Assembly: GCF_900496995.4 (NCBI RefSeq)
Contig: NC_044027.1
Location: forward strand, 13,726,743 to 13,790,742
Source of the DNA: Aquila chrysaetos chrysaetos
Taxonomy: Eukaryota; Chordata; Aves; Accipitriformes; Accipitridae
Length of the DNA: 64,000 nt
Reading direction: 5' to 3'
Shown: piece after piece, positions 33,101-46,098 of the stretch
How the letters are laid out: each line of letters begins with the position of its first letter
How positions within the stretch are numbered: the stretch's first letter is position 1
Notes under the pieces: model-generated
The model's database searches: none
Told to the model about the DNA's origin: nothing
Seen by the model: the letters and a program-made list of their open reading frames with translations, nothing else
Translations under genes and position numbers: made by a program

Positions 33101-36100
33101 GCAGAATTCGGAGCTGTCAGAGAAAGTTCACTCCCTGGTTTCCAAGAATTCAGCTATGAAGTTGGATATGGAGGATTTGCATAAGAAACTGGAAATGGCT
33201 GAACTGATGATTCAGCAGGTAACCAAAATACTTCTGGGATGTGAAGGCAGATCACACTGATCACTGGAAGACTTTGCTTCTGACAGTGGGGGCAAGACTT
33301 AACTCTTGTTTTTAAAGGAAGGCACAAAATCTCATTAAGACATCCTCTCAGTAAAAGGTTTTCAGTGAGGCCTCTGAGGAACAGAAAGTCTATATTCTAA
33401 GGAGTTGGAGCAGTAGATTGAAATACATTGTGACATTGGTCTGCTGAAAGAATGTTATACAAGATGAGAGGGTGACTGAACATACCAAGTGTGAGAATGC
33501 AGTGACTTTTCCTGCTTGTGTCTGGTCAGCATTTTGGTTACTCAGTTGTTGCGCAGTCTCATTAAGAAACCAGTTGAGTAGGGGTGGCGTTTGTACCCAC
33601 CCTAGCAGAAGGTGGTGAATTGGACAAGGGCAGCTTGAAGGTCAGCTGGGGAAAGTTAGGAGAAGCAGCTGGTTAGAAGGGGAATGCATGAAGCCAGCTG
33701 TTAGAAGTTCAGAGAGCAAGCCTGGTAGTAAGGTGAGCCTGTGAGGGAAGAAACTGCTCTTTTTTTCTTTCTTTTATTTTCTTTCCTTTTTTCTTTTTTT
33801 TTCTTCTTTTCTCTTTTTCCCCTTCCTCCCCCCCCCCTTTTTTCCCATTTTCTTTTTTTTTTTTTTTTTTTTTTTTTCCAGACAGTGGCTTAAGTTACAC
33901 TTGAATAAAGCCAACTGCTACTCTTCTGGGAAAAGTACCGTGTGTCAACTGAACCAGCCTTGCTACTTAGTCCACTGACATGTTCCAGACATTGGCTTTA
34001 AATTCCTGACATGTTTGACAACTTTTAAGGTCACAGGCTTTTATATCATCTGATCCTGGTGTATAATACAGACTCTGGAAATGCACAAAGTTTCTGAGCC
34101 AAATTGTTTGATTAAAGCCTATTTTCTTAATAAAAAAAAATAGTAAATATAAAATTGGTAGGGAGGAGCTGCCCAGTTCAGCCTGTTTTACGGGGCTAAA
34201 ATCTAAGCTTTTTTATTTTAGTCCCCATTTTTTTGTTTTTTCATTGAACTTCACTGTGAGTTGGAGTACTTTAAAGAGCTATAGAAGGTTAAAACATGGG
34301 TCATGTGGCAGGTTACTGTCAGGCAAAAGGCTACGCAGAAATTGAGCATTAATGTTGTTTTGCCATAACTTTTTGATTTTTGTTGGCAGTTCTCAAATCA
34401 GGCAGGGAGTCTGGATGCAAACCAGCAGTTGCAGATGGTACTGGAGGAGAAGGCGAGCCTGGAAACCCAGGTTGCTCAGGTAAGAGGTTGAATGAAATAC
34501 AATCCAAATCTTGACATCTGTAGAGAAACTTTTGTGGCAGAATGCAGCCTGAGCTTTGCATTAACACTGGTTTCTTCAAGCTTTATCCCTTAAGCAGTCA
34601 CTGCCAAATTTATTCAGCCACTATGATTTTCTTTGTATTTTATTTTATTTTGAACAGCTCTCAGAGTCACTTCACCAGCTCCAGGCAGAAAGAGATCAGT
34701 ATGTAGAGAAACTGAAGGAGGAGCGGAGCATTTGGCAGCAGCGGGTACAGCAGCTCTCTGAGCAGGTAACATCAGGGGCAGTATCACAGCTGCTTTTGAC
34801 AAACACAGGCAGGAGCAAATGCACTGTGAACATTGGTTTAACTTTCACTTGTGTGGCCTTGCAGGTCCACACAATGGCAGAGGAGAAGGAGAAACATATG
34901 GCCCAAATTCAGGAGCTGGAAGCCAATGTTACAGAGCTGCTGAACAAATCAGGTAGGGCTTCCACAGTGGGGCTTCACATTGCAGAGTACCAGCTGGTTA
35001 ACTCTGTCCCTGCTGTGCAGGAACTTCTGCACACGAAGTGCAAGTAGGTCTGATGCTCTGAAGCTGTGAAGGCAGCTGAAAGCCTGGTGACCCTAAGAAA
35101 CCTTTCATCCTAGCAAACAAGTGAACTACTTCAAATAATTGACCAGCAGGCTGCTTATGTCTTTAGTATCTGTCTGACTGTACTGTCAGCCTCTCTGGCC
35201 CAGGAGTTTGGGAAAGCAGGATGCTCTTGCTAGGGCTGTGAGGGAGTTAGCAGCACATGGCAGGATGCTGTGCTTGGTTTTGGGGTAGTTCTCCTTCATT
35301 CCTCTCAATGCCCTGCAGTGAGGATTGGATACTGTAGCTGGTGATACCTTCTGGGTATGCTTTGCATATGTAATAGTGATGTGTATTACACAGAAATCTA
35401 GCCCTTTGATTGAGCTGCTTTTGATTCCATTTCCTCAGCAGTTAAGCCCATGGATATTGAGCCTTCCTCACCAGCAGGGCCCACAGCAGCTGAGCTGAGC
35501 CTGCAGGAAGAGATACAGCGGCTGCAGCAAGAGAAGGAGGAACTGCACGGGCAGTACCAGGCCCAGGTCCGGGACAACGAGCAGCTGAGCCACCTCAACC
35601 GGGAGCAGGAGGAGCGGCTGCTGGAGCTCGAGAAGGCTGTGCAGCGCTACAACGAGGAGTCTGTGGACAGACAGCAGATCCTGGAGGACATGCAGAGTGA
35701 CAAGGCCACAATCAGTAGGGCACTGAGCCAGAATCGGGAGCTGAAGGAACAGCTGGCTGAGCTGCAGAATGGGTTTGTCAAACTGGTATGTCTTTCATGC
35801 ATCTTTCCCCACTGCTTCCCTCACTGCTGCAATCCTTTTGTAGCACAGATGTAAAAAACGGGCAGAACCATTATCCATCTCTTGCTCTGAGGCTATGGAT
35901 GCTCTGTCTTCTCTGTGATACATACTGCCATGCCAGGAGGTTCCTTGTAATTCCTTACTTTTTCAGGTGCTCTGGCAGATTAACCAGTATCTTTGTCCAG
36001 AGCAGTTTTCTTTTCCCTCTCATCCCCTGGCAGTCAGGCTGTTTCTTTCCCTGAGTATTTCTCCTGCCCTTTTACCCTTGAAGATACCTGTTTTCTGTTC

Positions 36101-39100
36101 CCTGTATTTGCCCATGAGGAACAAGGTCTCAGCGGTCTTCTCTCCTGCTGCTGTCATTCTTATGTCCTGGAGCTGAATCCTTACTCTTGCTTGCTTCTTC
36201 CAATGTAACAGCTTCCCCTTTGGGGCCCTGGCAAACTGGCACATGGTCTAGCTGCTGATTTTTCTTTAGTCCTTTCTGAACTCATGGGCTGTGTTTGGGA
36301 TATTCATACCACCCATCTGCTTTGGAGCTGACAAGCTGTGTGATGTGCCAGGCCTCCTCTTGGTGCTGTCCCAGCACTGATTCCCCTGGCTCCTTCCTTG
36401 CTCTTCTCCCATCTTCTGAACCTTTTTTTAAGTTATTTACTGCTCTGAACAGTCAATTTATTGTCCTTAGTTACACCCCAGAATAACACAAGGGATGGCA
36501 TCCTGTTGTATCGAGAATGAACATGGTTTATTGAGAGTATGCATTTATGTGGGTTGGCACAATTTCCTTATAAAGTGGTATTTGTCTTGCAGACAAATGA
36601 AAACATGGAGGTGACAAGTGCCCTACAGTCCGAGCAACATGTAAAGAAGGAGTTGGCCAAGAAGCTTGGGCAGCTGCAGGAGAACCTGGGGGAGCTCAAA
36701 GAGACGGTAAGCAACAGCTGGTGGGATGGCAGGGCAGGTACGTAGCAGTTTACGCAAACTGCTGGCAACTTTCCAAACTTTGATGGAAGGATGGAAATTG
36801 GTATTGTAATGATCAAGCTGGGAGCCTTCCCTCATCGTCTGCTGTCTGATGTGGGGGACCAGCATGTGGGGGCAGATGGTGGCTGCCTGCCTAGTTGGTG
36901 GCTTTGGGGCAATGTTGACAGTTTGGATCACGTCACACGGATCAGCTTTTCTAGCAGAAATGGTTTGATGTGATGGTTCAATCTTGTTATGTTAGCTGGA
37001 ACTGAAAACACAGGAGGCTCGAGGTCTGCAGGAACAGCGGGACCAGTACTACGGCCACTTACAACAGTACACCGTGGCTTACCAGCAGCTGTCTGCCGAG
37101 AAGGAGGAATTGCACAAACAGTTCTTGCTTCAGACACAGCTTATGGATCGGCTACAGCATGAGGAGGTTCAGGGGAAGGTGACAGTGGAAATGCACCTGA
37201 AAGAGCTGCAGCAGACCAAGGTAACAGTAAAAAGGGGCAAGTGGAAAGATGGGAGGAAAAGTGCTTAACTACATTAAGTATTAATTAAGCAAAGGGTTGG
37301 ACCAAATGATCTTCTGCAGTCCCTTCCAACCTGGCCTGTTCTATGATTCTATGATTACATCCTGTGCAATACAGGTGAATGATACTTGTCTGGAGCAGAA
37401 GCACTGCTTTTTGGTGTGTGTGTGGTGCTACTGCCTGAAGACGTAGTGACTGTTTGCAGCCCGGCTTGTGCAAGTTTCAGTGATCTTGTGCTTCTCTCTT
37501 GCAGGAAAATCTGGAAGCTGTAGCTAAGGAAAACAAAGAGCTGCAGGCCCAGATCAGTCAGTTAGCAGCAGACCTGGATGGCAGGATTTTGCACCGGTTA
37601 GAGGGTGAGTAGCTGCAGCTGGTCTCTAGGGAGGAGGTAGAGCTGGACTCTCTGGGGTATTACCTCCTTGTTCACCTTCCTCCTTTTACAGGAGATGGAG
37701 TTGAAAGTGAAGCAATGACTGAAGAAATCCAAAAATCTTCATTTGTGATCCCAGAGAAGTTTGAAAGCCATGAAGAAATGGTGAGTCTTAATGGGTGGAA
37801 ATGCCTTTCGGTTTAGTTCTAAACAAATGTCTAGAAAAGCAGGCAGGTTAAATTGCAGAGATGTTCCACTGGGTGCATGGAGAAGGCTGTTGATCAGCTG
37901 TGATCCCTACCAGCTGAGCTGCAGTAATGAGGGAAGCGTAACAGTTCCTTGTGCATAACAGCAAAAAAATCAAGACTTCTGCAGCATCCTTGCAAGATAA
38001 GCTGGAAGTCTGGCAGTGGCTTTAATTATGAAGACAACTCAGCTGGCGGAGTAGCTCTTTAATTATGATGATGAAGTTCTTTTTAGTTTGGAAGGCAATT
38101 TGGAAAGGATGTCGAATATCTACTAGATTTTTCTGTAAGTACAGTCATAATTGGAAAATACTGCAATCAAACAGATATAATGGGAGCTAGTTTTTAACCT
38201 GCGCATTTGTACTACTTGGGAATGAGAAAAGATGCAGTAGTTGCTGCCTGATTTAGTTCCAGGGTGGTCACTTAGTACTTTGGTTTCATACCCATAAATA
38301 AAATGGGGTGCACTGTTGCTCTGTTTGTCCTGAGATGCACCATTGATCGTGCTTCACACAGGAGAAGCACTAATGTGCATACTCTGGAATTCTTCTTAGG
38401 TCGCTTTCTTGACATCTGCCATGTCCCAAGTGGAGGAGGAGCGAGAAGACATGAGGCAGCAGCTAGCTGCTCAGAAACAGCAGTGCAGAAGCCTCCTGCA
38501 GCAAATAGCAGCTCTCAGGCAGGAGCAGCAACATAACGTCACGCTGGGTGGAGGTAAAAATGTGGTGCGGTTTGGGGACAGCCTGAATACGGAGGCATGC
38601 CTCGGCCAGCTGCACTGGCCTCTGAAACAGACCCACAGGTTGTGTGAGTGCATCACGTCCAAGGAGGAACTGTAAATTACACATGTCACTTCCAGGTTCC
38701 ACTATGGATACTGTTCCAGTGGAGGTTCATGAGGCTTTGAAAACTGCTATGGAGAAACTACAGGTAAGCAAAGGATCTCATCTTCTTTCAGCCCTGCTAC
38801 ACTGCTCAGCTAGACTTTGATCCAGTGTCAGACTCTTAAAGCACACAGACAAACTGTAGAGCAATAAGTAGCAGATGTTCCATAATAATAAGCTGCTTCC
38901 TAAAAAGCTCATCACTGCTTGTCTCAGCACAGGAAAGCTTGCAGCAGTAACTCCCACCCCCAGAAACTGTGAGTGTAAGGGCCTAACACTGACCTGTGGT
39001 CTTTTTCTAAAGAAACAGCTGAAAAACAGACTTAATATCTTCACCCTGCTGGGATGAAGCAGGTGGTCTGCAGTCTTGGAGCCCAGTATGACCAGAGCTG

Positions 39101-40522
39101 TGCTGTCCCAGCAATGAGAAGGTTAAAAGGCACTTTGATTCATGCAGAGATACTTTTTTACACCTTCTCTAGCTCTCTCCATTCTGTTCCCTTTTTGCAT
39201 CAAATTGGTGACAGGTTGCAAAGGCAGCAACATTTGTTCCCTAGGCTCAGAACAGTGTGAATGGAGGGTGTCGTCTTTAACGTAGGTATTCTCTGTATGT
39301 GAGCAGTTCAGATGATTGATAACAATTTTTGTGTTCAGTCCCGTTTCACAGACCTGATGCGTGAGAAAGCTGACTTGAAGGAGCGGCTAGAAGAGTTAGA
39401 ACATCGCTGCATACAGCTGTCCGGGGAGACGGACACTATTGGTATGTTTAGGCAACACCAGTACAAGCTGAAGTGTGCTCAATGCATTATTTGGGGAACA
39501 GAAGGTCCCCAACAGCTTTTGGAGCTGGAGCCCTCCAACTACCAAGCAGTTCATGTCTCCTACTGCTGCCTAACTAGGCTAGATCTCCAATCCAGGGTTG
39601 GATTTGCTGGGTCCTCATGCCACATAGTTCTATGCTCATGGTAAGGCTTGTACCCCAATCTTGCTAACACTTCCTCCTTATGCTTCTCTTGTATTCCAGG
39701 GGAGTATATTGCATTATACCAGAGTCAAAGGGCTATCCTCAAACAACGACACCAGGAGAAAGAGGAGTATATCAGCAGATTAGCTCAGGATAAGGAAGAG
39801 ATGAAGGCAAGGAATCTTTTCTGTAGTACTACTTCCAAGCAGGGCAGGCCTGGGGAGCACTTGCACAGTCCAAACCCTCGCATGTTCTTCAGATAGCTTT
39901 AACTTTGAAATTGCTAATTTTGTGACAAAGGCAGGACTGCAAACTGTAGTGCAGTGTTTGTGCACGTTTCATAGGCTTTCCTTTACTTTGGTGCAGATGA
40001 AACTACTGGAACTACAGGATTTAGTGATGCGTCTGGTCAGGGAAAGAAATGAATGGTACAGCAAGTATGTAGCAGCAGCTCAAAACCCAGAGCTGTTAGC
40101 AAGCCAGAATGAAAGTGTACTTCCAGTGGAGAGGCGCATTGAACTGAATGCTACCGATGGAGAAGGTAAGCTGCAGCCAGGGTAAGTTCTGTAACTTAGA
40201 ATAACCCAAGGTCTCACTGTTGTGCGTGGATGCGAAGAGTTACGTGCCTGCCTTGTCTGTGTTCCTTACAGGGTTACGGGAAGTGAATTTATCAGATGAA
40301 GCAGAACAAGAGGCTGCTGTTCTTCATCAATCCGGTTTCTCCCCTATTGACAGTAAAGCTGCTCAGCCAAGCCAAGAGGACCCCACAGCAAAGCAAATAA
40401 TGCAGCTTCTCAGAGAAATCCAGAACCCTCAAGAGAGGCTGGGCTCCCTGCTGGAAAACCCCTGCATTCCCTTCTTCTACCGTGCTGATGAGAACGATGA
40501 GGTCAAAATCATGGTAGTTTAA
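21120..40522 (+). CDS. GOLGA2: GOLGA2 (GM130), cis-Golgi tethering golgin (28 exons)
   Basis: GM130 tethers vesicles at the cis-Golgi, binding p115 through its N-terminus and GRASP65 through its C-terminus. Exons: 21120-21167, 22562-22684, 23071-23151, 26608-26742, 27359-27402, 27541-27604, 28077-28136, 28614-28694, 30474-30512, 31030-31092, 31329-31422, 32080-32186, 32734-32792, 33077-33218, 34390-34479, 34658-34765, 34865-34952, 35439-35785, 36593-36706, 36996-37220, 37505-37604, 37692-37780, 38400-38553, 38696-38763, 39339-39441, 39700-39806, 39997-40165, 40272-40522. All phases agree: 1,050 residues (human about 1,000). It starts [20 protein letters not shown], the basic p115-binding block. 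Long coiled coils follow, with [33 protein letters not shown] and [20 protein letters not shown], ending [18 protein letters not shown] with a hydrophobic PDZ-ligand tail. Intron 26 has a GC donor (39807). Exon 18 has a NAGNAG acceptor. Confidence 0.96.
23071..23151 (+). CDS. GOLGA2: GOLGA2 exon 3, symmetric 27-codon cassette
   Basis: This exon starts and ends in phase 0, is exactly 81 nt, and encodes [17 protein letters not shown] followed by [10 protein letters not shown]. The acceptor is TCCTTTAG and the donor GTGAGG. I do not recall this block in the main human GM130 isoform at this place, though I have an uncertain memory of a similar block in a golgin isoform. Its symmetry means it could be skipped without changing frame. 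It may be alternatively spliced. Confidence 0.75.
31855..31965 (-). repeat. MIR-like ancient SINE fragment
   Basis: In GOLGA2 intron 11 the plus strand shows a GAAAGTGAGGAAGG...ACAGAGAG block followed about 50 bp later by GTCAGGAGTGGAACCAGGTCT. This is the same block order as the reverse complement of MIR-type SINEs. It is strongly diverged and recognised from memory only. Confidence 0.35.
33756..33879 (+). repeat. 124-nt polypyrimidine tract
   Basis: The stretch is almost purely T and C, with only two A, and includes runs of more than ten T and of nine C. It lies in GOLGA2 intron 14 and ends directly in CAG, so it forms an extreme version of a 3' splice-site pyrimidine tract. It may also form triplex DNA. 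Confidence 0.9.
33882..34140 (+). other. GOLGA2: Candidate intronic last exon of GOLGA2
   Basis: The polypyrimidine tract ends in CAG at 33879-33881. If this acceptor were joined to the phase-0 donor of exon 14 (33218), translation would add Thr-Val-Ala and stop at the TAA of 33891-33893. AATAAA signals lie at 33904-33909 and 34129-34134, the second next to an A run. That is the layout of an intronic polyadenylation exon, and would give a GM130 truncated early in its coiled coil. It may equally be a decoy site that is never used. Confidence 0.25.
37291..37356 (+). mobile_element. CR1 LINE 3'-end fragment
   Basis: The block GGGTTGGACCAAATGATCTT, then CCCTTCCAACC, then the octamer-like end TTCTATGATTCTATGATT is the hallmark 3' terminus of avian CR1 elements. 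Only about 66 bp remain, a typical 5'-truncated copy, in GOLGA2 intron 20. Confidence 0.9.
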
Positions 40523-41350
40523 GTGGCGCTAGATCTTATTTACAGCAATTTTCTATGAGCCTGAAAGGACTTAACTGACCTGTATGTGCCCATACCTCTG
40601 CTCAGTGCCCTTGATCAGAACAGATTCTTAAAAGACATCAGGAAAGAGGGATTGCATCAGATGAACTTGAGCATCAGACCTCATCTTCCCTTTCTCTTTC
40701 TTCTGTTACTTGGTGTGCTTGGAGTACAGGCAGACTCAAACTAATCCTGGGAGGCAGCTGGTGCTGGCATTTCACCTGGGCCAGGTGCAGGCCTAGGGGA
40801 AGGGGATTCCAATGACTTCAGGCAAAATGACTTAATCCCTTATCCCAGCCTCTGGTGCCAGCAGCCAGCTTCACAGCAGTGACTGAGCAGCAGTTCTGAT
40901 CCATCGCTAATGACTGTCATCAGCCTAGTTCCTTCCAGGGCTCCCAGAGTAACTAACTTATTCTGGTAACAAACTCTTTGGACTCAACAGGTTTTGTTTC
41001 AGACTATGTATCTTAAACTTCCCACTTCCTTCTGCAGACTGCCTCTTGCAACTGTTATCTGAAACCAGCCTTGTCAGTCTTGAACAGCCAAAAGATAGAG
41101 GCTCCTGGCTCGCTGGGCAGCACTACAGCCCCATTTATTCTCATGGCTAGGGGAAGGGACCGAGGGTTGCCTTTGAGTCTTTTTGGTTACTTGACAAAGC
41201 TTTATGTGATTCTTGGGAGTGGGGTGGAAATGTAACTGCACTTTGAAGGATGATGTGTTTCACTTGTATGTGTCTGAAGGTTTTATTTATTTAAAAAAAT
41301 GGGAGAAATAAGTAAAAGGAAACCACTTAATAAACGTGCTTTGTTTTGAA
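40523..41350 (+). other. GOLGA2: GOLGA2 3' untranslated region
   Basis: The stop TAA is at 40520-40522 and the first clear AATAAA is at 41329-41334, giving a 3' UTR of about 830 nt. A second AATAAA at 42446-42451 could serve a longer form. Confidence 0.65.
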
Positions 41351-44117
41351 TTTCTGGACTCTAGGGGTTCTAGTTCTCCATCACCCAGCTTCCTCTTCTC
41401 CCATGTTGGTAAGGAATGCATTAGATGGGTGGAATCCCAAGATCCTGTGGCCCCTGTGTAAGTTTCTGGGACACACAGCAGCAGTAGAGGTAGCACCTGG
41501 CACTGCCTTGAAGCTGTAGCCCTAATTCTAAGGAGAAAACAAAACATGGTGGGAGGAGAGAGTCCCCTGCAGCAGCAGCAAAGCAGATCTCTTGGGGGTG
41601 TGCAAGTGATGAAATGAACTGCATGTGGCTATCCTGCAACTAAATCTGCCTTTCAGGCAAGATGTGCCTGTTCTGAGGATGGTTAGTTTCTGCAATGGCA
41701 TTTTAAGGAAACCTGCAGGGGAGGCTTAAGGGACCTGACCATCACAGATGCGCCATCCAAACACACGAGCCTGGGCTAGTGCCTGCAGAAGCATGCACCA
41801 CATCCCTGTTAACCTGCCACAATAAGAGAGATGCAAGCACAGGAATGCATTATCAGTTTTTGGGGTTGTCAACAACAAGGAGAGAGACCATTCATTTCTC
41901 CTGTGTTGAAGTTGGTCAAGCTTCACAGCAGCAGGTTAGAGAGAGCTTTTCTTCTACTGCCAGAAGCAGATTAAGTGTGGGTTGGTTTTTATTTTTTTTT
42001 AAATGGTTCATCTTGATGTTTCCATGTACAACTGAAAAAAATGTACACAAAACAATTAGTGCTTTCCTGTAAACCCACTGGGGAAGATGGAAGATCTTTT
42101 TTGAACTCCTTTCATTTGTTGTCTGTTACTGGCACAACACAAGTGACATAGGCTCCCAAGCTCCTGGCTGCATGGGTCTGTGGACGTAGTGCATCTGTGT
42201 AAAATGCTGTATATTCCTTGAAGAGAATCTGAGGCTTCTGCAGTGTTTATGCCTGCTCAGGCTGTTTGTAAATCTGTATCATAACTAATGGGGGCAGGGC
42301 TGTGATTTAATACAGAACATTATTATAAATGGAATAAGTATTTATTGGGTGTGCTACTCTAGTACTGTGAAGGAGACAAGACCAGTGAAGAAGGTCTGCA
42401 GTCTGTTGCAAAGGTGACTTAATCCTGTTACAAATTTTCTTTCTGAATAAATATATTCAGATGGGCACCGACTAGATGTGTTTCTTCTGCATAGACTGCC
42501 TTGAAATTTGGCCAGAAAAAAAAGTGAAGAATGAATTCTTTATTAAAAACACCTGCCCTGGCATCAATACCCTATTTCACTTGGCTTTCATGAATGTTTT
42601 CCTGTAAACAGACTACCAACAAGGCTGAGGCCTTTCTCTTGGCTTGCATTTCACATCCAGACCCAAGCTTCAGCTTCATCTTTTACCCTGTTCCCTTTAT
42701 GAGTGTTTCCCTGACCCCACCTTTACTTGGAGTGAACTAAGAGCAGGAACTACTATTCAGCTGACACCCAATAGCTTTAAATTGGAGCAACTGAACCACC
42801 TTTGCACCTCTGATACGAGGAAAAGTAGAAAAATGCTTCTCAAAGGCCATAAGCACCAAACAACAGGAAACAGCTGTCGCACTGGAAAGAGGACACTTTT
42901 TCTGACAAAAGGCTGTACATCCGTGGATAGGAGTTCATCGTGCCCAGGCAGGGTAGCTGGTATTCTCATCAGAACATACTTAACCTTTCACAGCCAGTAG
43001 ATGAGAGGTTTCTGGTTTTGCAAAATAAGGCTCTAATATTTACTTGAGTAAATACATAGTTTTGCCTTCAAAAATATAATATTCTTTAAGAACAACCCTA
43101 TATATAACACCAGGGATAGACGGAACAGTTCCAGTGAGGAAAGAAAAAAAAAATAGGACAGGGTAGGGCAAGCAATGGTTATTGTCTCAGCTGCATAGAA
43201 CCTGAAGTTACAACCCATAAAAACCATGCAAGACAGAGGTAGCTAGAACACACTAGAGATCTAGTCTATTCAACTCAACCCACACCAGTATCTACTATGA
43301 ATAAAATCTTCAAGGAGATTCTCAGCTTATTGAAGCCTTACTAGGGGGATACCACAAGTAGCACAGCCAGCTGTAGCCAAGAGCACTCAGGGCTAAATCA
43401 GGCAGCAGTATTGCAGTGACTTAAGTCAGCAACCCCAGTGCTCCTGGTCTCTTCCTGCAGAAGTAGTGCTGCAGCCCCATTACAGAGGGGCTTAAGGAAT
43501 CCATTGCAATCATTGGGATAACAGTGCTAAGTTCAGGAATTATGGAGAAACATGGTTGTCACTGTGAGAAGCAGCAACCATGATCCAAGACCCATAGCAT
43601 TCTGTTTTGGCTTGGAGACAGTAGGAACAGGTTTACCCAGTTTATGCCAGGGGAGAAATCCCACTTCAGCCTAAAAGCAACTTCCAAGTAGGAGCTGGCC
43701 ATCTGTGTTAGACCGTGGTCAAACTGCACTTCAGATACGGGACCAAAAAAACACTGCTTGACAGAGAAACTACAACTCAACACCCACTTGCTGTGTTCCA
43801 CAAACAGCCTAGGCAAAAATACCCTTTTAAGAACCAAGCAATTTTGTGTGCAAAACTCCCACCTTCTGTATGTCCAGTCACTGAAGCACCTCCATGCATT
43901 TTCCTTTACAACGGAGAAAGGGAGTTAACTTCCGCGTCTGACGAGCTGTTTCACTCTACTGCAGCTCCTGGACACCACTGTTGATGCAGATCTGTTCCAC
44001 CTTCCCTATTAGTGATAGCACCTGCTTGCATGTATAGCTTTTTAAGCTCTATGAGATGAAAAGATTATAATTAAACACAGTTTGAAAGTCACTCAGAGAA
44101 AGAGAAAGAGAGATGGT
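41351..44117. other. GOLGA2-DNM1 convergent interval
   Basis: No coding exon or recognised repeat is visible. The AATAAA at 42446-42451 on the plus strand may end a longer GOLGA2 transcript. Small open frames on both strands have no domain. Confidence 0.55.
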
Positions 44118-46098
44118 TTTATTCTAGTCATGGAGACCTTCATTATACAGAAATGATAGTTTATTTCATCCAATAAACAAGAGTGACAGGTAGATCACAA
44201 ACTGCATCACAGCTACTACCAGCACTGAGACAGTTCACCCACAAGTCTGGGGTAATACAATAACCCAACTGCACACAGCAGAGAATTTAACAATCAGCTC
44301 AAAAACTCAACATCAGGATTTGGTTAACTTTTTGGATGTGTGTGTGTATATATATATATGTATATAGATATTCTTTTCCCTACTTAAGTATTTCCTAAAA
44401 TCCACATGGAAGCACAAATGGCTTTAAACACCTGGACATATATAGATTTTTCATCTTTATATATATATTTATATATATTTATAACAGTAAAGATATGTTT
44501 CTCATTACTACAATATACTTGTTTAACTCCTTTAAGCAGCTGGGAAGAAAAAAAAAACCAAAAAAACCAAAAACAGTTTCACTACAGTCACATCTGATAT
44601 GTGTGTGTCACAAAATACAAACAGAACAAGCCATGTGTGAGATTCGAGTCAGACCATTCCAGGACAGAACAGCTAAGAGGCAGGCAAAGAGTCTCAGAGG
44701 GAGCAGGCCTACATGTCAAATGGTGGTTTTGGACTCTCCGGGCGGGAGGGACTGGCCTTACCCGGCCGGCTGGAGTTTAAAGACAAGAAAAACAAAGAAA
44801 AAAAGGAAAAGGGGAAGGGAAGGAAAAGGGGGAGAAGTAGTAAAACAATAGTTAAAATACAGAAAGGAACTGGCATCAGAACAATAGAGGATCCACAACA
44901 GAAATTAAGAGCAATAGCACTGAAATAAGATAACTTAAATCTGAATCAGGCCTGGTTGAAAGCCTGCAACACAGGTGGCTCATTTAGCTCTAGTAGAGAC
45001 ATGACATCTGAGATGTACAGGGTTGATATATTTTTAATTCTCAAGTCTTTTTTTTTTTTTTTTTTTAATACATGTAGCATGAAAAGTAAAAACCAAACCT
45101 TAAGAAGATGAGTTGCGATCAACAACGGTTACAAGTTTCCCCAAACACGTACCATCCACATGCAAGAAGAAAAGGCTACGGAAGAAGTCACCACAGTACC
45201 CAAAAAACACTGAAAGATGTGCTTATTCAAAGCAGAAATATTTTCAACAAAACATTACACAGCAAACTCCCTGAAAACGTTTGGTTGTCCATTTGCAAGG
45301 GGGGAGCAGCATATCTATTCCCCTCTCCCTGCTGGTTTCAGGAAAGTCAGCCAAAAACGATGATGCAAGACAACTGCTGGCAGGAGCCAGTGCGTCACCA
45401 GCAGGATTTCCCCAGCTCTTTTGGGGAGCTGAGTGCGAGCAGGTCCATGTGCTCCCTGCACGCTGAGGTGTGTGCGCTATCTCAGACTTCACTCTAGCAG
45501 GACTATGCCGATCCATTGAGTTCCCCCCTTTCTTGATCTCCCTGCCTCACTTTGATATAAGGTTGATTGCACTGTTCCCAACATGAATTTTTGCACCTTA
45601 GAAGTCAAACTAATACACAGGACATTTAATCTGTTCCTAACAGTGTCACATGTTTTGACAGTGTTTTTCTTCTAAGTCACACTTTTGTCGTCTTAACTAC
45701 AAGAAAAGAAAATAGCTACAGATCAGTCCTAGGTGCTACAGCTAACTGATGCAGGCAGGACACTTATCCAGGCTAGACCAGGCAGATGAAATTACTGGAC
45801 GGACAGCCACCACTTGGACTTAAGGACGTCCCTGCGGCTGATCTCTCCAAGGAGCCTGTGTACTTCAGGGATCCATGCCACTGAATGAAGGCTACTCTAC
45901 GCTCACAAAGCAATACAGGACGCACGAGTGAAGACGAAGAGCTCGATCACTAGGCTAGTGTTTTACGACACACCAGGAAGGGGTGGTGGGAGGCAGAGAT
46001 GTGGGATGGATGAGAGGAGTGACTGTGGCTGTGGAAGGGAGGGTGGAATGGGGAAGCCGCCAGCACGGCATTCGTCGCCAGCTGTCTACAGCCTCAAG
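44118..46098 (-). other. DNM1: Probable 3' UTR of the long-tail DNM1 transcript
   Basis: The long-tail stop codon is at 46101-46099. AATAAA signals on the minus strand occur at 44165-44160 and 44123-44118, giving a 3' UTR of about 2 kb. It includes A/T microsatellites near 44340 and 44460. The end point is inferred. Confidence 0.45.
44336..44372. repeat. TG/TA microsatellite
   Basis: A (TG)n run passes directly into (TA)n, with a second TA-rich stretch near 44438-44482. Both lie in the presumed DNM1 3' UTR. Confidence 0.85.
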
